Positions 35,152-42,865 of a DNA stretch of 64,000 nt are shown in pieces (position 1 is the first letter of the stretch; every line of letters begins with the position of its first letter). The DNA comes from JACRBR01 sp964371355 (GTDB lineage Bacteria > Chloroflexota > Dehalococcoidia > DSTF01 > JACRBR01). Both the position numbers and the translations under genes were made by a program. Location of the stretch: the NCBI GenBank assembly GCA_964371355.1, contig CAYJMG010000018.1, positions 1 to 64,000 on the forward strand, read 5' to 3'. Below the pieces are notes generated by a model. It made no database searches. It was given only the letters and a program-made list of their open reading frames with translations, and was not told where the DNA came from.

Positions 35152-35891
35152 CCGAGCGCACCATCGCCGACGCCGACCGCAACCCGCGCACCGTCCCCGC
35201 CCCCATCGACCCGATGGCCTACTACTTCCAGGACGTGCTCCTCCTCAGCAAGAAGGACGCTGTCCGCCTGTACCTCATCCGCCACGGCCAGTCCGAGAGC
35301 AACCAGGCGCGTGTCGAGGGACGGCTCGGCTCGTTCGACCCGGCACTCACCAAGATCGGCGCGCAACAGGCGGAGCGTGTCGGCGAGCGCATGGCCGCGT
35401 ACGGCGTGGACGCCATCTACGCCAGCCCGTTGCAGCGCGCCTACAACACCGCCGCGCCGATCGCCCGCCGCACCGGCCTCGAGATTCGCGTCCTCGACGA
35501 TCTGCAGGAGATCAACGAGCCGAATCGTGAGGGCAGCATCGATCCGAACGCCAACCGGGAGAACGCCGACCACGAGGCGATCAAGGCGCGCTTCGAGAGC
35601 GAACCCACGTGGGACAACCTCCCCGGCGGCGAATCCAGCGGCCACTTCCGTGAGCGCATCGGCCGGGCGCTGCAGCAGATCGTCGACGAGTGCCCCGGAA
35701 AGCGCGTGGCGGTCGCCTGCCACGGCGGAGTAATCCAGACGTACGTCGGCATGGTGCTGGGACTCGAGAAGAACGACTTTCCCTTCTACGCCTTCAATGC
35801 CTCGATTACGTCTGTGCGTGCCTGGCGCGAAAGGCGCGCGCTCTGGCGTCTCAACGACCTGGCCCACCTCGAGGGTATGCAGATGACGTAG
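35148..35891 (+). CDS. Histidine phosphatase family protein
   Basis: A 247-residue phosphoglycerate mutase-like phosphatase. The catalytic RHGQSESN sits near 45-52 (phospho-accepting His), YASPLQRAYNTAAPIA near 91-106, E in QEINEPNREG near 122, and a second His in VACHGGVIQTYVG near 187-199. Substrate unknown; broad phosphatases of this type act on sugar phosphates and nucleotides. Translationally coupled to the antitoxin upstream, perhaps by chance. Confidence 0.88.
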   Translation: MTERTIADADRNPRTVPAPIDPMAYYFQDVLLLSKKDAVRLYLIRHGQSESNQARVEGRLGSFDPALTKIGAQQAERVGERMAAYGVDAIYASPLQRAYNTAAPIARRTGLEIRVLDDLQEINEPNREGSIDPNANRENADHEAIKARFESEPTWDNLPGGESSGHFRERIGRALQQIVDECPGKRVAVACHGGVIQTYVGMVLGLEKNDFPFYAFNASITSVRAWRERRALWRLNDLAHLEGMQMT

Positions 35892-35910
35892 GCCGGATCG
35901 GCGTACAGCC

Positions 35911-35945
35911 GTCAAGCGTTGGCCGGTTGTCGCTAGTTCTTGGTT
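35911..35945. repeat. Degenerate heptamer array at the stop of the HTH gene
   Basis: Five loosely conserved 7-nt units on the + strand: GTCAAGC, GTTGGCC, GGTTGTC, GCTAGTT, CTTGGTT. It spans the stop codon of the - strand gene 35933-36382, from which the sense reading is TAGCGAC, AACCGGC, CAACGCT. The weakest array I list. Confidence 0.35.
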
Positions 35946-36382
35946 CGCGCCCTTGTAGGGGCGTCGCCCTTCGGTGGGCGCCCCGCCGGACGACGGTTTT
36001 CCGCATACTCCTGCATCCACACCACCGATGTGATCCACGAACGGCCGATCCGCCGGGTCTTCAATTTCCCTTCACGCGCCGCCCGCCGCAGCGTCGCGGG
36101 ATGTACGCCGAGGCGATCGGCGGCGCCGGCGATGCCTGTCCATAGGTTTCCCGTTCGGGCAGCTTCATCGACGCGTCGGGACAACTCTCGTTCTGTCTCC
36201 TCCGCGTAGAGGATGAGCTTCACCAGCGTTCCGTCCGCGGCATAGTGCTCCGTGATCCGCGGATCTCGCTTCGATGCCAGGCTCCGAACGGGCTTCTTCG
36301 CCGAGAACACAAGATCTGTGACGTGCGGCGATCTCTTCACCGTCCGAACCGGCGGCGGCGCCTCGCGATGCTTCGCTACCAT
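35933..36382 (-). CDS. Helix-turn-helix protein, possible antitoxin
   Basis: A 149-residue protein. The C-terminal half has an excisionase/MerR-type HTH: GNLWTGIAGAADRLGVHPATLRRAAREGKLKTRRIGRSW (in part), near 78-117. The N-terminal half is basic and unrecognised. It overlaps the end of the upstream 94-residue gene by 7 bp. The pair could be a toxin-antitoxin module, as suggested by size, order and overlap, but no known toxin fold is evident. Confidence 0.6.
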   Translation of the reverse strand: MVAKHREAPPPVRTVKRSPHVTDLVFSAKKPVRSLASKRDPRITEHYAADGTLVKLILYAEETERELSRRVDEAARTGNLWTGIAGAADRLGVHPATLRRAAREGKLKTRRIGRSWITSVVWMQEYAENRRPAGRPPKGDAPTRARTKN

Positions 36383-36660
36383 CGCCCCTCCTCACTCGTA
36401 TCGCGTACCCATGCCTCCACGACCACGATGTCGATTCGACCCATAATCACCCGCTCTTGGTACGCGTACACGCCAAGTCGACCATACCTGAAACGCAACC
36501 CTCCAGCTTCGTCGGACTCCAGTCCTGCGTTGAAGTCGTCCACCGCGTCGTCTTCCTCGATCCCGTTCCGCCTGAGGAATTCGATAACCTTCAGATCAAA
36601 GAGCGGCCTCCGTTCCGGCAACCGGTTCCCTCCAGCATTAATATGCGCGATTGCGAGCAC
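36376..36660 (-). CDS. Hypothetical 94-residue protein, possible toxin partner
   Basis: A small acidic protein: LFDLKVIEFLRRNGIEEDDAVDDFNAGLESDEAG (in part), then RFRYGRLGVYAYQERVIMGRIDIVVVEAWV. The C-terminal strands (YQERVIMGRIDIVVVEAW) resemble the end of RelE/BrnT-like folds, with an R and paired E, but I cannot assign catalytic residues. Upstream partner of the HTH gene. Confidence 0.5.
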   Translation of the reverse strand: MLAIAHINAGGNRLPERRPLFDLKVIEFLRRNGIEEDDAVDDFNAGLESDEAGGLRFRYGRLGVYAYQERVIMGRIDIVVVEAWVRDTSEEGRW

Positions 36661-36671
36661 ATTTTCAACTC

Positions 36672-37493
36672 ATGCCAGAGATCACTTCCGCAAAGCTCAG
36701 CATCCGGCCCGAACTGCTGCCGCGCGGGCGGCGGGCGCGCGTGCTCGACGTGGGATGCGGCGACGGGCGCCACATCGCCGCGGCGGCGGCCCGCGGTTGC
36801 TATGCCCTCGGCGTGGACTACGATCCGGGCGAACTGCAAAAGGCGCGGGCCCGCCTCGGCTCGCTCCCCGTCGACCTTATCGCCGCCGATGCCTCGCGCC
36901 TGCCGTTCCGCGACGGCGTCTTCGAGGCTGTGATCTGCACCGAGACGCTGGAGCACCTGCCCGACGACGCCGGCGCGATGGCGGAGTTCGCGCGCACCCT
37001 GGTCGAGGGTGGGCTCCTGCACGGCGCCGTGCCGTCGCACTTCACCGAGATTGCGTACTTCGCGCTTTCGCAGGGCTATCGCGACGCCCCCGGAGGCCAC
37101 GTCCGCATCTACGAGCCGCGGCGACTGTTCGACAAGCTGTCGCGCGCCGGGCTGGCAGTGACGGAGACGCGCTACATCCACTTCGTCGACTCGCTCGCGT
37201 GGCTCCGCTTCTGCCTGACCGACTTCCTCCGCCCGCGGCAGCGGCCGCGTACCGACTTCGAGGCGGCGGTGCTCGTCGCGGTGGCGGTGGAGCGGCCCGT
37301 CGCCACGTGGCGCAGCCGCCTGCGCGAGGCCATCGCGCGCTCGCGCTTCATCGCCACCGTCGAGGCCGCGGGCGCGCTCGTCTGGCCGAAGAGCCTGACC
37401 TTCGTCGCCCGAAAGGCGTCCCACCAGACCCCCGGTGAACGTCAGGCCCAGGATCAAGGACGACTGGTATACTCGCGCTCCTCGGAGCAATAG
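36672..37493 (+). CDS. Class I SAM-dependent methyltransferase
   Basis: A 273-residue methyltransferase. Motif I RVLDVGCGDGRHIAA near 22-36, acidic motif II LGVDYDPGE near 46, motif III-IV VDLIAADASRLPFRDGVFEAVICTETLEHLPDD (in part, near 68-99). The UbiE/Methyltransf_11 pattern is clear. The C-terminal half (near 130-245) is a basic lid without recognised motif. It is 2 bp from the next methyltransferase gene, so the two and the kinase gene form an operon. Confidence 0.82.
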   Translation: MPEITSAKLSIRPELLPRGRRARVLDVGCGDGRHIAAAAARGCYALGVDYDPGELQKARARLGSLPVDLIAADASRLPFRDGVFEAVICTETLEHLPDDAGAMAEFARTLVEGGLLHGAVPSHFTEIAYFALSQGYRDAPGGHVRIYEPRRLFDKLSRAGLAVTETRYIHFVDSLAWLRFCLTDFLRPRQRPRTDFEAAVLVAVAVERPVATWRSRLREAIARSRFIATVEAAGALVWPKSLTFVARKASHQTPGERQAQDQGRLVYSRSSEQ

Positions 37494-37495
37494 AC

Positions 37496-38245
37496 GTGAC
37501 CGCCCTGTACGACACCATCGGCACAACGTACGGCCGCTACCGCCGCCCTGATCCGCGGATCCAGGCCGCCATCGACGGCGCGCTCCGTGGCGCACGTCGC
37601 GTGGTCAACATCGGCGCCGGTGCGGGATCGTACGAACCGGAAGGCCCGCGCCTGATCGCTGTCGAACCATCGCGCACGATGATCCGCCAGCGACCGCCCA
37701 GCGCGGCGCCGGCGGTCCAGGCCGTCGCCGAACATCTCCCCTTTCGCGACGGTACGTTTGACGCCGCGCTTGCCATCCTCACCACCCACCACTGGCCCGA
37801 TATCCATGCCGGTCTCGCGGAGATGGCCCGCGTGTCACAGCGCCAGGTGTTCTTCACGCACACCGGCGGTTCGTTCGACGACTTCTGGCTGGTTCAGGAC
37901 TACGTGCCTGAGATCGCCTCGCATTTCGGCGACGTGCGGTTCCTGCCTCCCATCGCCGAAACCCTGAAGCTCGTCGAGGTCATCGATGTGCCCGTCCCCT
38001 GGGACTGCAGCGACGGCTTCCTGTGCGCCTACTGGCGGCGGCCGGAGATGTATCTCGATCCGGACGCGCGCGCGGCCATTTCCGGCTTTGCCATCCTCGG
38101 CGACGCCGTCACCGCGCCCGCCATGCGCCGCCTCGCGGACGACATCGCATCCGGCGCCTGGGGCGCGCGCTACGGACACCTGCGCCAGCTCGATGCTCTC
38201 GATCTCGGCTATCGCGTCGTCGTCACCGCCGGCATGCGTCGATGA
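37496..38245 (+). CDS. SAM-dependent methyltransferase
   Basis: A 249-residue protein from a GTG. NIGAGAGSYEP near 39-49 is motif I, LIAVEPSRTMI near 53-63 motif II, AEHLPFRDGTFDAALAILTTHHWPDI (in part) motifs IV and V. The D of the last motif is kept. The C-terminal part has WDCSDGFLCAYWRRPEMYL, typical of Methyltransf_11 proteins acting on small molecules. Its TGA overlaps the kinase ATG (ATGA). Confidence 0.8.
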   Translation: MTALYDTIGTTYGRYRRPDPRIQAAIDGALRGARRVVNIGAGAGSYEPEGPRLIAVEPSRTMIRQRPPSAAPAVQAVAEHLPFRDGTFDAALAILTTHHWPDIHAGLAEMARVSQRQVFFTHTGGSFDDFWLVQDYVPEIASHFGDVRFLPPIAETLKLVEVIDVPVPWDCSDGFLCAYWRRPEMYLDPDARAAISGFAILGDAVTAPAMRRLADDIASGAWGARYGHLRQLDALDLGYRVVVTAGMRR

Positions 38246-39174
38246 TTGACCTCGATCCGGTGTTCCGCCAGCGAATGACCGATGTCTTCGGCGACGCCGG
38301 CCGCGACTGGCTCGCCCGCCTGCCCCAGATCCTCGTCGAGTACGCCGCACGCTGGGACATCACCATCGGCCCGCCGCTCGCCCTCAGCTACAACTACGTC
38401 GCGCCCGCGACGCGCGCCGATGGCACGCCCGCGATCTTCAAGTGCGGCGTCGAGCGCGGCCCCGTCGGCTGCGAGATCGCGGCGCTCCGGCACTGGGATG
38501 GCGACGGCGCCGTCCGCGTGCTCGAGGCCGACCAGCCCGCGGGCGTGTTCCTGCTCGAACGGCTCTCGCCGGGGCGCGAGATCATCACCATCGACGACGC
38601 CGAGGCCACGCGTATCGCAGCCCGCCTGATGCGCCGGCTGTGGCGGCCGCCACCGGACTCTCACGAGTTCCCCACGCTTTCTGACTGGGGCGACGCGTTC
38701 CGCCTTCTGCGTGAACGGCACGACGGCGGCACCGGCGACCTGCCCGCGAAGGCCGTCGAGCGAGGGGAGCAGCTGTACTTCGAGCTAGTCGCGTCGCAAA
38801 CGCAGCCGATCGTCCTGCACGGCGACCTGCACCACTGGAACATCCTCTCCGCGCAGCGCGAGCCATGGCTCATCATCGACCCGCACGGCGTCGTCGGCGA
38901 GCCCGCGTTCGAGGTGGGCGCCTGGCTGCGCAATCCCGTCGGCGATCCCGGCGAGCCACACGAAGAGCGCTTCCTGCTGAACCAGCTCGACCCGCAAGCC
39001 GTCCTTGACCACCGCCTCCGCATCTTCGCCGACGAGCTGCGCCTCGACCGCCAGCGGCTCTGCAACTGGGGCATCGCCTTCGCGACGCTGTCCGCCTGTT
39101 GGTCCGACGAGTCGAGCCACACCGCCGGCTGGGAGCAGGCCCTCGCCGTCGCTGGCCTCCTCTCAACCCTCTAA
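38242..39174 (+). CDS. Aminoglycoside/hydroxyurea phosphotransferase-like kinase (APH(6) family)
   Basis: A 310-residue protein kinase-like fold. The catalytic loop is HGDLHHWN (193-200), the metal-binding motif IIDPHG (211-216), and the N-terminal part has IFKCGVERGPVGCEIAAL and VFLLERLSPGREI. This set is that of PF04655 kinases, which phosphorylate streptomycin or hydroxyurea. Whether it confers resistance here cannot be told. It is joined to two methyltransferase genes, suggesting an antibiotic-modifying or self-protection unit, or just small-molecule modification. Confidence 0.8.
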   Translation: MIDLDPVFRQRMTDVFGDAGRDWLARLPQILVEYAARWDITIGPPLALSYNYVAPATRADGTPAIFKCGVERGPVGCEIAALRHWDGDGAVRVLEADQPAGVFLLERLSPGREIITIDDAEATRIAARLMRRLWRPPPDSHEFPTLSDWGDAFRLLRERHDGGTGDLPAKAVERGEQLYFELVASQTQPIVLHGDLHHWNILSAQREPWLIIDPHGVVGEPAFEVGAWLRNPVGDPGEPHEERFLLNQLDPQAVLDHRLRIFADELRLDRQRLCNWGIAFATLSACWSDESSHTAGWEQALAVAGLLSTL

Positions 39175-39284
39175 CCCGGGCCTCTCCGGCTTCCACGTCC
39201 CCTCTCCCACTTCCTTCCCCTTTCCTCCGTCCTCCTTCGCAAACATCAACGCTCACCCTCATCCACTCCGCACCACCCGCCTGC

Positions 39285-39290
39285 TATCCT
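39285..39290 (+). promoter_or_regulatory. Candidate -10 box TATCCT for tldD
   Basis: TATCCT ends 8 nt before the ATG at 39299 with no Shine-Dalgarno, so a leaderless or near-leaderless start is possible. The same TATCCTGACC word occurs at 63919-63928 before a possible start at 63962. Confidence 0.4.
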
Positions 39291-39298
39291 GACCACGT

Positions 39299-40747
39299 AT
39301 GACCACCGCCACCGACACCGGCCGCATCGCCGAGTCCTTCTTCAACGACCGCTACGCCATCGACACCGCCACCGCCTCCGACCTGCTCACCGTGGCGATG
39401 TCGCGCGGGGGCGAGTACGCCGAGCTGTTCTTCGAGCATCGCGAAGGCTCGAACATCACCTTCGAGCAGCAGGCAGTGAAGACCGCCAGCCGCACGACGT
39501 CCCAGGGCGTCGGCATCCGTGTCATCCAGGGCGACGCCATCGGCTACGCATACAGCGAGGACCTCTCGCGCGAGTCCATGCGCCGCGCCGCCGACACGGC
39601 CGCCCGCATCGCCAGCCGCGGCGACCGCCCGACGCCCGTCGATGTCGTGCACTACGAGTCCGCCAGCTACTTCGCGCCCGAGGCCAGCACGGTCAGCGTG
39701 CCCGCCGCCGACAAGGTCGACCTGATCCGCCGCGCCGATGCCGCCGCACGCGCTTACGACAGCGGTATCGTCCGCGCCGACATCAACTTCATCGACGAGC
39801 TAAAGCGCGTGATGGTCGTCTCCAGCGACGGCCGCATTTCCGGCGACGTACAGCCGCTCGTGCGCTTCAACGTCGCCTGCCTCTCCGAACGCGACGGCAG
39901 CCGTCAGAGCGCTCGCTGGGGCGGCGGTGGCCGTATGGGCATGGCCTACTTCGACTCCCACGAGCCGGAGACGCTGGCCCGGGAGGCGGCGCGTCAGGCG
40001 ACGCTGCTGCAGTCCGCCATCGAGGCGCCCGCGGGCATGTTTCCGGTGGTGCTGGCGTCCGGCGACAGCGGCATCCTGTTGCACGAAGCCGTCGGCCATG
40101 GGCTGGAGGCCGATTTCAACCGCAAGAAGACCAGCAACTACACCGACCAACTCGGCAACCTCGTCGCGTCCGAGCTGTGCACCGTCGTCGACGACGGCAC
40201 CATCCGGGACAGCCGCGGCAGCATCAACATCGACGACGAGGGCAACGCGCCCGGCTACAACGTCCTCATCGAGAACGGCATCCTGCAGGGCTACATGCAG
40301 GACCGCATGAGCACGAAGCACTTCGGCGTGCGCGCGACGGGCAACGGCCGCCGCCAGTCGTTCCGGCACCACCCGATGCCCCGCATGACGAACACCTACA
40401 TGCTCGCGGGGCAGTCGGCGCCGGAGGACATCATCGGCTCGGTCGGCCGCGGCATCTACTGCGTCGCCTTCAACGGCGGGCAGGTCGATATCACCAACGG
40501 CGACTTCGTCTTCAGCGTCACCGAGGGCTACCTCATCGAGGACGGCAAGGTGACGGCGCCCATCCGCAACGTGAACCTCATCGGCAACGGGCCCGACGTG
40601 CTGCGCAAGGTCACGGCCGTCGGCAACGACTTCAAGCTCAGCGACGGCCGCTGGACCTGCGGCAAGGAAGGCCAGTCCGTCCCCGTCGGCGTCGGCATCC
40701 CGACGATCCTCATCAGCAGCATGACCGTCGGAGGAACGGCGGTATAA
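39299..40747 (+). CDS. tldD: TldD metalloprotease subunit
   Basis: A 482-residue TldD. The metal-binding HExxxH is LLHEAVGHGLEAD, with H262-E263 and H267. NEAR the end, IGNGPDVLRKVTAVGNDFKL is typical of the family. TldD forms a heterodimer with TldE/PmbA; the pair degrades small unfolded peptides and matures some RiPPs. The tldE gene follows 333 bp later, with a 32-codon membrane peptide gene between. No RiPP precursor is obvious nearby except that peptide. Confidence 0.92.
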   Translation: MTTATDTGRIAESFFNDRYAIDTATASDLLTVAMSRGGEYAELFFEHREGSNITFEQQAVKTASRTTSQGVGIRVIQGDAIGYAYSEDLSRESMRRAADTAARIASRGDRPTPVDVVHYESASYFAPEASTVSVPAADKVDLIRRADAAARAYDSGIVRADINFIDELKRVMVVSSDGRISGDVQPLVRFNVACLSERDGSRQSARWGGGGRMGMAYFDSHEPETLAREAARQATLLQSAIEAPAGMFPVVLASGDSGILLHEAVGHGLEADFNRKKTSNYTDQLGNLVASELCTVVDDGTIRDSRGSINIDDEGNAPGYNVLIENGILQGYMQDRMSTKHFGVRATGNGRRQSFRHHPMPRMTNTYMLAGQSAPEDIIGSVGRGIYCVAFNGGQVDITNGDFVFSVTEGYLIEDGKVTAPIRNVNLIGNGPDVLRKVTAVGNDFKLSDGRWTCGKEGQSVPVGVGIPTILISSMTVGGTAV

Positions 40748-40824
40748 ACACAGGTGGTGGAGCGCGGGCGCCGTCGCCCGCGAGTGGCAGGCAGCAGAAT
40801 CCCGACCCGGAAAGGAATCACATC

Positions 40825-40923
40825 ATGAAGAAGCTCATCATCATCGCAGTCGTCCTCGGCCTGGCGTACTTCGCCTTCTCCAAGCTCACGTCCTCGAAGG
40901 AAGAGCACGAGTTCGGCGGCTAG
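40825..40923 (+). CDS. 32-residue single-span membrane peptide
   Basis: An ATG at 40825 preceded by AAAGGA (8 nt spacing) opens a 32-codon frame: MKKLIIIAVVLGLAYFAFSK, then a charged C-terminus ending EEHEFGG. It has one hydrophobic helix (about 4-18). It lies between tldD and tldE on the same strand. Its size and place make it a candidate accessory peptide or even a substrate of the TldD/E protease, but there is no direct evidence. Codon choice matches the neighbours and the Shine-Dalgarno is good. Confidence 0.55.
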   Translation: MKKLIIIAVVLGLAYFAFSKLTSSKEEHEFGG

Positions 40924-41076
40924 CAAGTGCGTCAGCGCGTCAGCGCATCAGTAGGAGAGGTGGCCCGCGTGACAGGCTGTCCGGCGATCGACTACACAGT
41001 GCGGTCTGCGTAGGAGGCACCTGACGCGCTGACGAACTGACACACCAAGCCACTGAGACACTGACACACTGGGACA
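40921..41076. repeat. Inverted pair of octamer arrays between the 32-codon gene and tldE
   Basis: Left arm (40921-40952) starts at the stop codon: TAGCAAGT, GCGTCAGC, GCGTCAGC, GCATCAGT. Right arm (41021-41076): CTGACGCG, CTGACGAA, CTGACACA, CCAAGCCA, CTGAGACA, CTGACACA, CTGGGACA, the complementary type, ending 4 bp before the tldE start. The core between is 68 bp. Orientation makes a long imperfect stem possible. Confidence 0.8.
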
Positions 41077-41080
41077 CTCC

Positions 41081-42433
41081 GTGAACGAAGACCTCCGCAG
41101 CATCGCCAGCGATATCGTCGAGAAGGCGCGGCGCCTTGGCGCGGATGAGGCTGACGCCTACATCCGGTCTGGCGTCGAGTCGACGGTAAGCGTGCGCAAG
41201 CAGGAGATCGAGAAGCTGTTCGAGGCCGGCTCGCGCTCCGTGTCGATCCGCGTCATCAAGGAGAAGCGCACCGCGGTGTGCAATACCTCCGACTTCACGC
41301 CGAAGGCGCTCGATGAGATGGTGCGCACCGCCGTCGAGCTGGCAGCCATCAGCGAGCCTGACGAGTACGCCGGCCTCCCCGCGAGGGAGGACCTCGCGAC
41401 CGACTTCGGCGCCGGCCTCCAGCTCTACGACGAGCGCATCGAGTCGCTCACCGTCGACGAGATGAAGGACATCGTCCTCCGCGCCGAGCAGGCGGCGTTC
41501 GACTTCGACAAGCGCATCACCAACAGCGAGGGCGCGGAGTTCGGCGCCGAGCGCGGCGAGACGGTCCTGGCGAACACGCTCGGCTTCTGCGCCAGCTTCC
41601 CGTACACCGCCGCCTCGTTCGCGGTCTCGATCCTGGCCGACGAACAGGGCGGCAAGAAGCAGAGCGACTACTGGTTCAGCGCCGAGCGAATGTTCCACCG
41701 CCTCGAGCGCCCCGAGGACGTGGGCCGGCGGGCCGCCGCGCGCGTCATCCGCAAGCTGGGCGGCCGCAAGGTGAAGACGCGCGAGGTACCCGTCGTGTTC
41801 GAGCCGGGCGCGACCGGCTCCCTCATGGGCATCGTCGCCGGGGCGGCTTCGGGCGAGGCGCTGTTCAAGCGCTCGACCTTTCTCACCGACCTCGAGGGCA
41901 ACGACGTCGCCTCCCCGCTCGTGACCATCGTCGACGACGCGACACTGCCCGGCCAGCTCGGCTCGCGCCCGTTCGACGGCGAGGGCGTCGGGCGCCGCAA
42001 GAACGTGCTCTTCGAGCGCGGCGCCTTCCGCATGTTCCTCTTCGACAGCTACTACGCCCGCCGCATGGGCCGCCGCACGACTGGCAGCGCCGCCCGCATG
42101 GGCGACAGCATCGGCGTCGGGACGGGCAACCTGATCTGGGAGCCTGGCGACCGCGACCCCGCCGAGATCCTGGCCGAGGTGGAGGAAGGCCTCTACCTCA
42201 CCGGCCTCATGGGCTTCGGCGTAAACCCCACGACCGGCGACATCTCGAAGGGCGCGCACGGCATCTGGATCGAGGACGGCAAGCTGGCGTATCCGGTCGA
42301 GGAGATCAACGTCTCCGGCAACCTCAAGGACATCCTCCGCAAAGTCGACGCCGTCGGCAGCGACCTCGAGTGGCGCGGCGGCAGCGCCACCCCCACGATC
42401 CGCGTCTCGAAGCTGATGGTGACGGGGCTGTAG
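41081..42433 (+). CDS. pmbA: TldE/PmbA metalloprotease partner
   Basis: A 450-residue PmbA/TldE, the non-catalytic partner that forms the active chamber with TldD. VFEPGATGSLMGIVAGAASGEAL near 244-266 and GLMGFGVNPTTGDISKGAHGIWIEDGK (in part, near 380-406) are family motifs. It has no HExxxH. GTG start at 41081 comes right after an octamer array, without a strong Shine-Dalgarno, so expression could be tied to the array's structure. Confidence 0.9.
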   Translation: MNEDLRSIASDIVEKARRLGADEADAYIRSGVESTVSVRKQEIEKLFEAGSRSVSIRVIKEKRTAVCNTSDFTPKALDEMVRTAVELAAISEPDEYAGLPAREDLATDFGAGLQLYDERIESLTVDEMKDIVLRAEQAAFDFDKRITNSEGAEFGAERGETVLANTLGFCASFPYTAASFAVSILADEQGGKKQSDYWFSAERMFHRLERPEDVGRRAAARVIRKLGGRKVKTREVPVVFEPGATGSLMGIVAGAASGEALFKRSTFLTDLEGNDVASPLVTIVDDATLPGQLGSRPFDGEGVGRRKNVLFERGAFRMFLFDSYYARRMGRRTTGSAARMGDSIGVGTGNLIWEPGDRDPAEILAEVEEGLYLTGLMGFGVNPTTGDISKGAHGIWIEDGKLAYPVEEINVSGNLKDILRKVDAVGSDLEWRGGSATPTIRVSKLMVTGL

Positions 42434-42445
42434 GCCAGTAGCCTA
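42431..42445. terminator. Small hairpin between convergent tldE and DUF1801 genes
   Basis: TAGGC-CAGTA-GCCTA spans both stop codons, followed on the + strand by a T-rich run (CTTCTTCACTTT). A weak bidirectional terminator. Confidence 0.4.
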
Positions 42446-42835
42446 CTTCTTCACTTTCCCCTTCGCCTCGACCTCTTTCACCATGTGCCGCACGACCTTC
42501 TTGATCAGCGGGAGCGGCATCGGCTTGTCGTGCGGGAACCGGACCGTACCCTTCGAGGTCTCGTACTTCGCGAACTCCTTCGCGAACGCCTCCGCCGGCA
42601 CCGGGTACAGGCCGATGTGGCGCGCGTATCCGGCGAAGTACACCAGCGCCCGCCCGTGCAGCTTGTACGCCGGTATTCGGTAGGCGATGCTCTCCTCGGC
42701 GTCCGGCGCCACGTCGCGGATCGCCTGACGGACCTGCCGCAGTCCGTCCTGCACGTCCTTCGGGAACCCCGCGATGTACGCGTCGACTGGTGACGCCCCC
42801 TTCTTCGAGACAGCCAGAGCAGTCTTCTTCATCAC
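42443..42835 (-). CDS. DUF1801 (YdhG-like) protein
   Basis: A 130-residue protein. PVDAYIAGFPKDVQDGLRQVRQAIR (in part), then APDAEESIAYRIPAYKLHGRALVYFAGYARHIGLYP (in part) is the DUF1801/iron-chaperone-like pattern, and KGTVRFPHDKPMPLPLIKKVV the C-terminal half. The basic tail is lysine-rich. Function unknown. A second, different DUF1801 protein is at 50487-50843. Confidence 0.85.
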   Translation of the reverse strand: MMKKTALAVSKKGASPVDAYIAGFPKDVQDGLRQVRQAIRDVAPDAEESIAYRIPAYKLHGRALVYFAGYARHIGLYPVPAEAFAKEFAKYETSKGTVRFPHDKPMPLPLIKKVVRHMVKEVEAKGKVKK

Positions 42836-42865
42836 ATCACCTCACTCCTTCGGCAAAAGCGGCGG

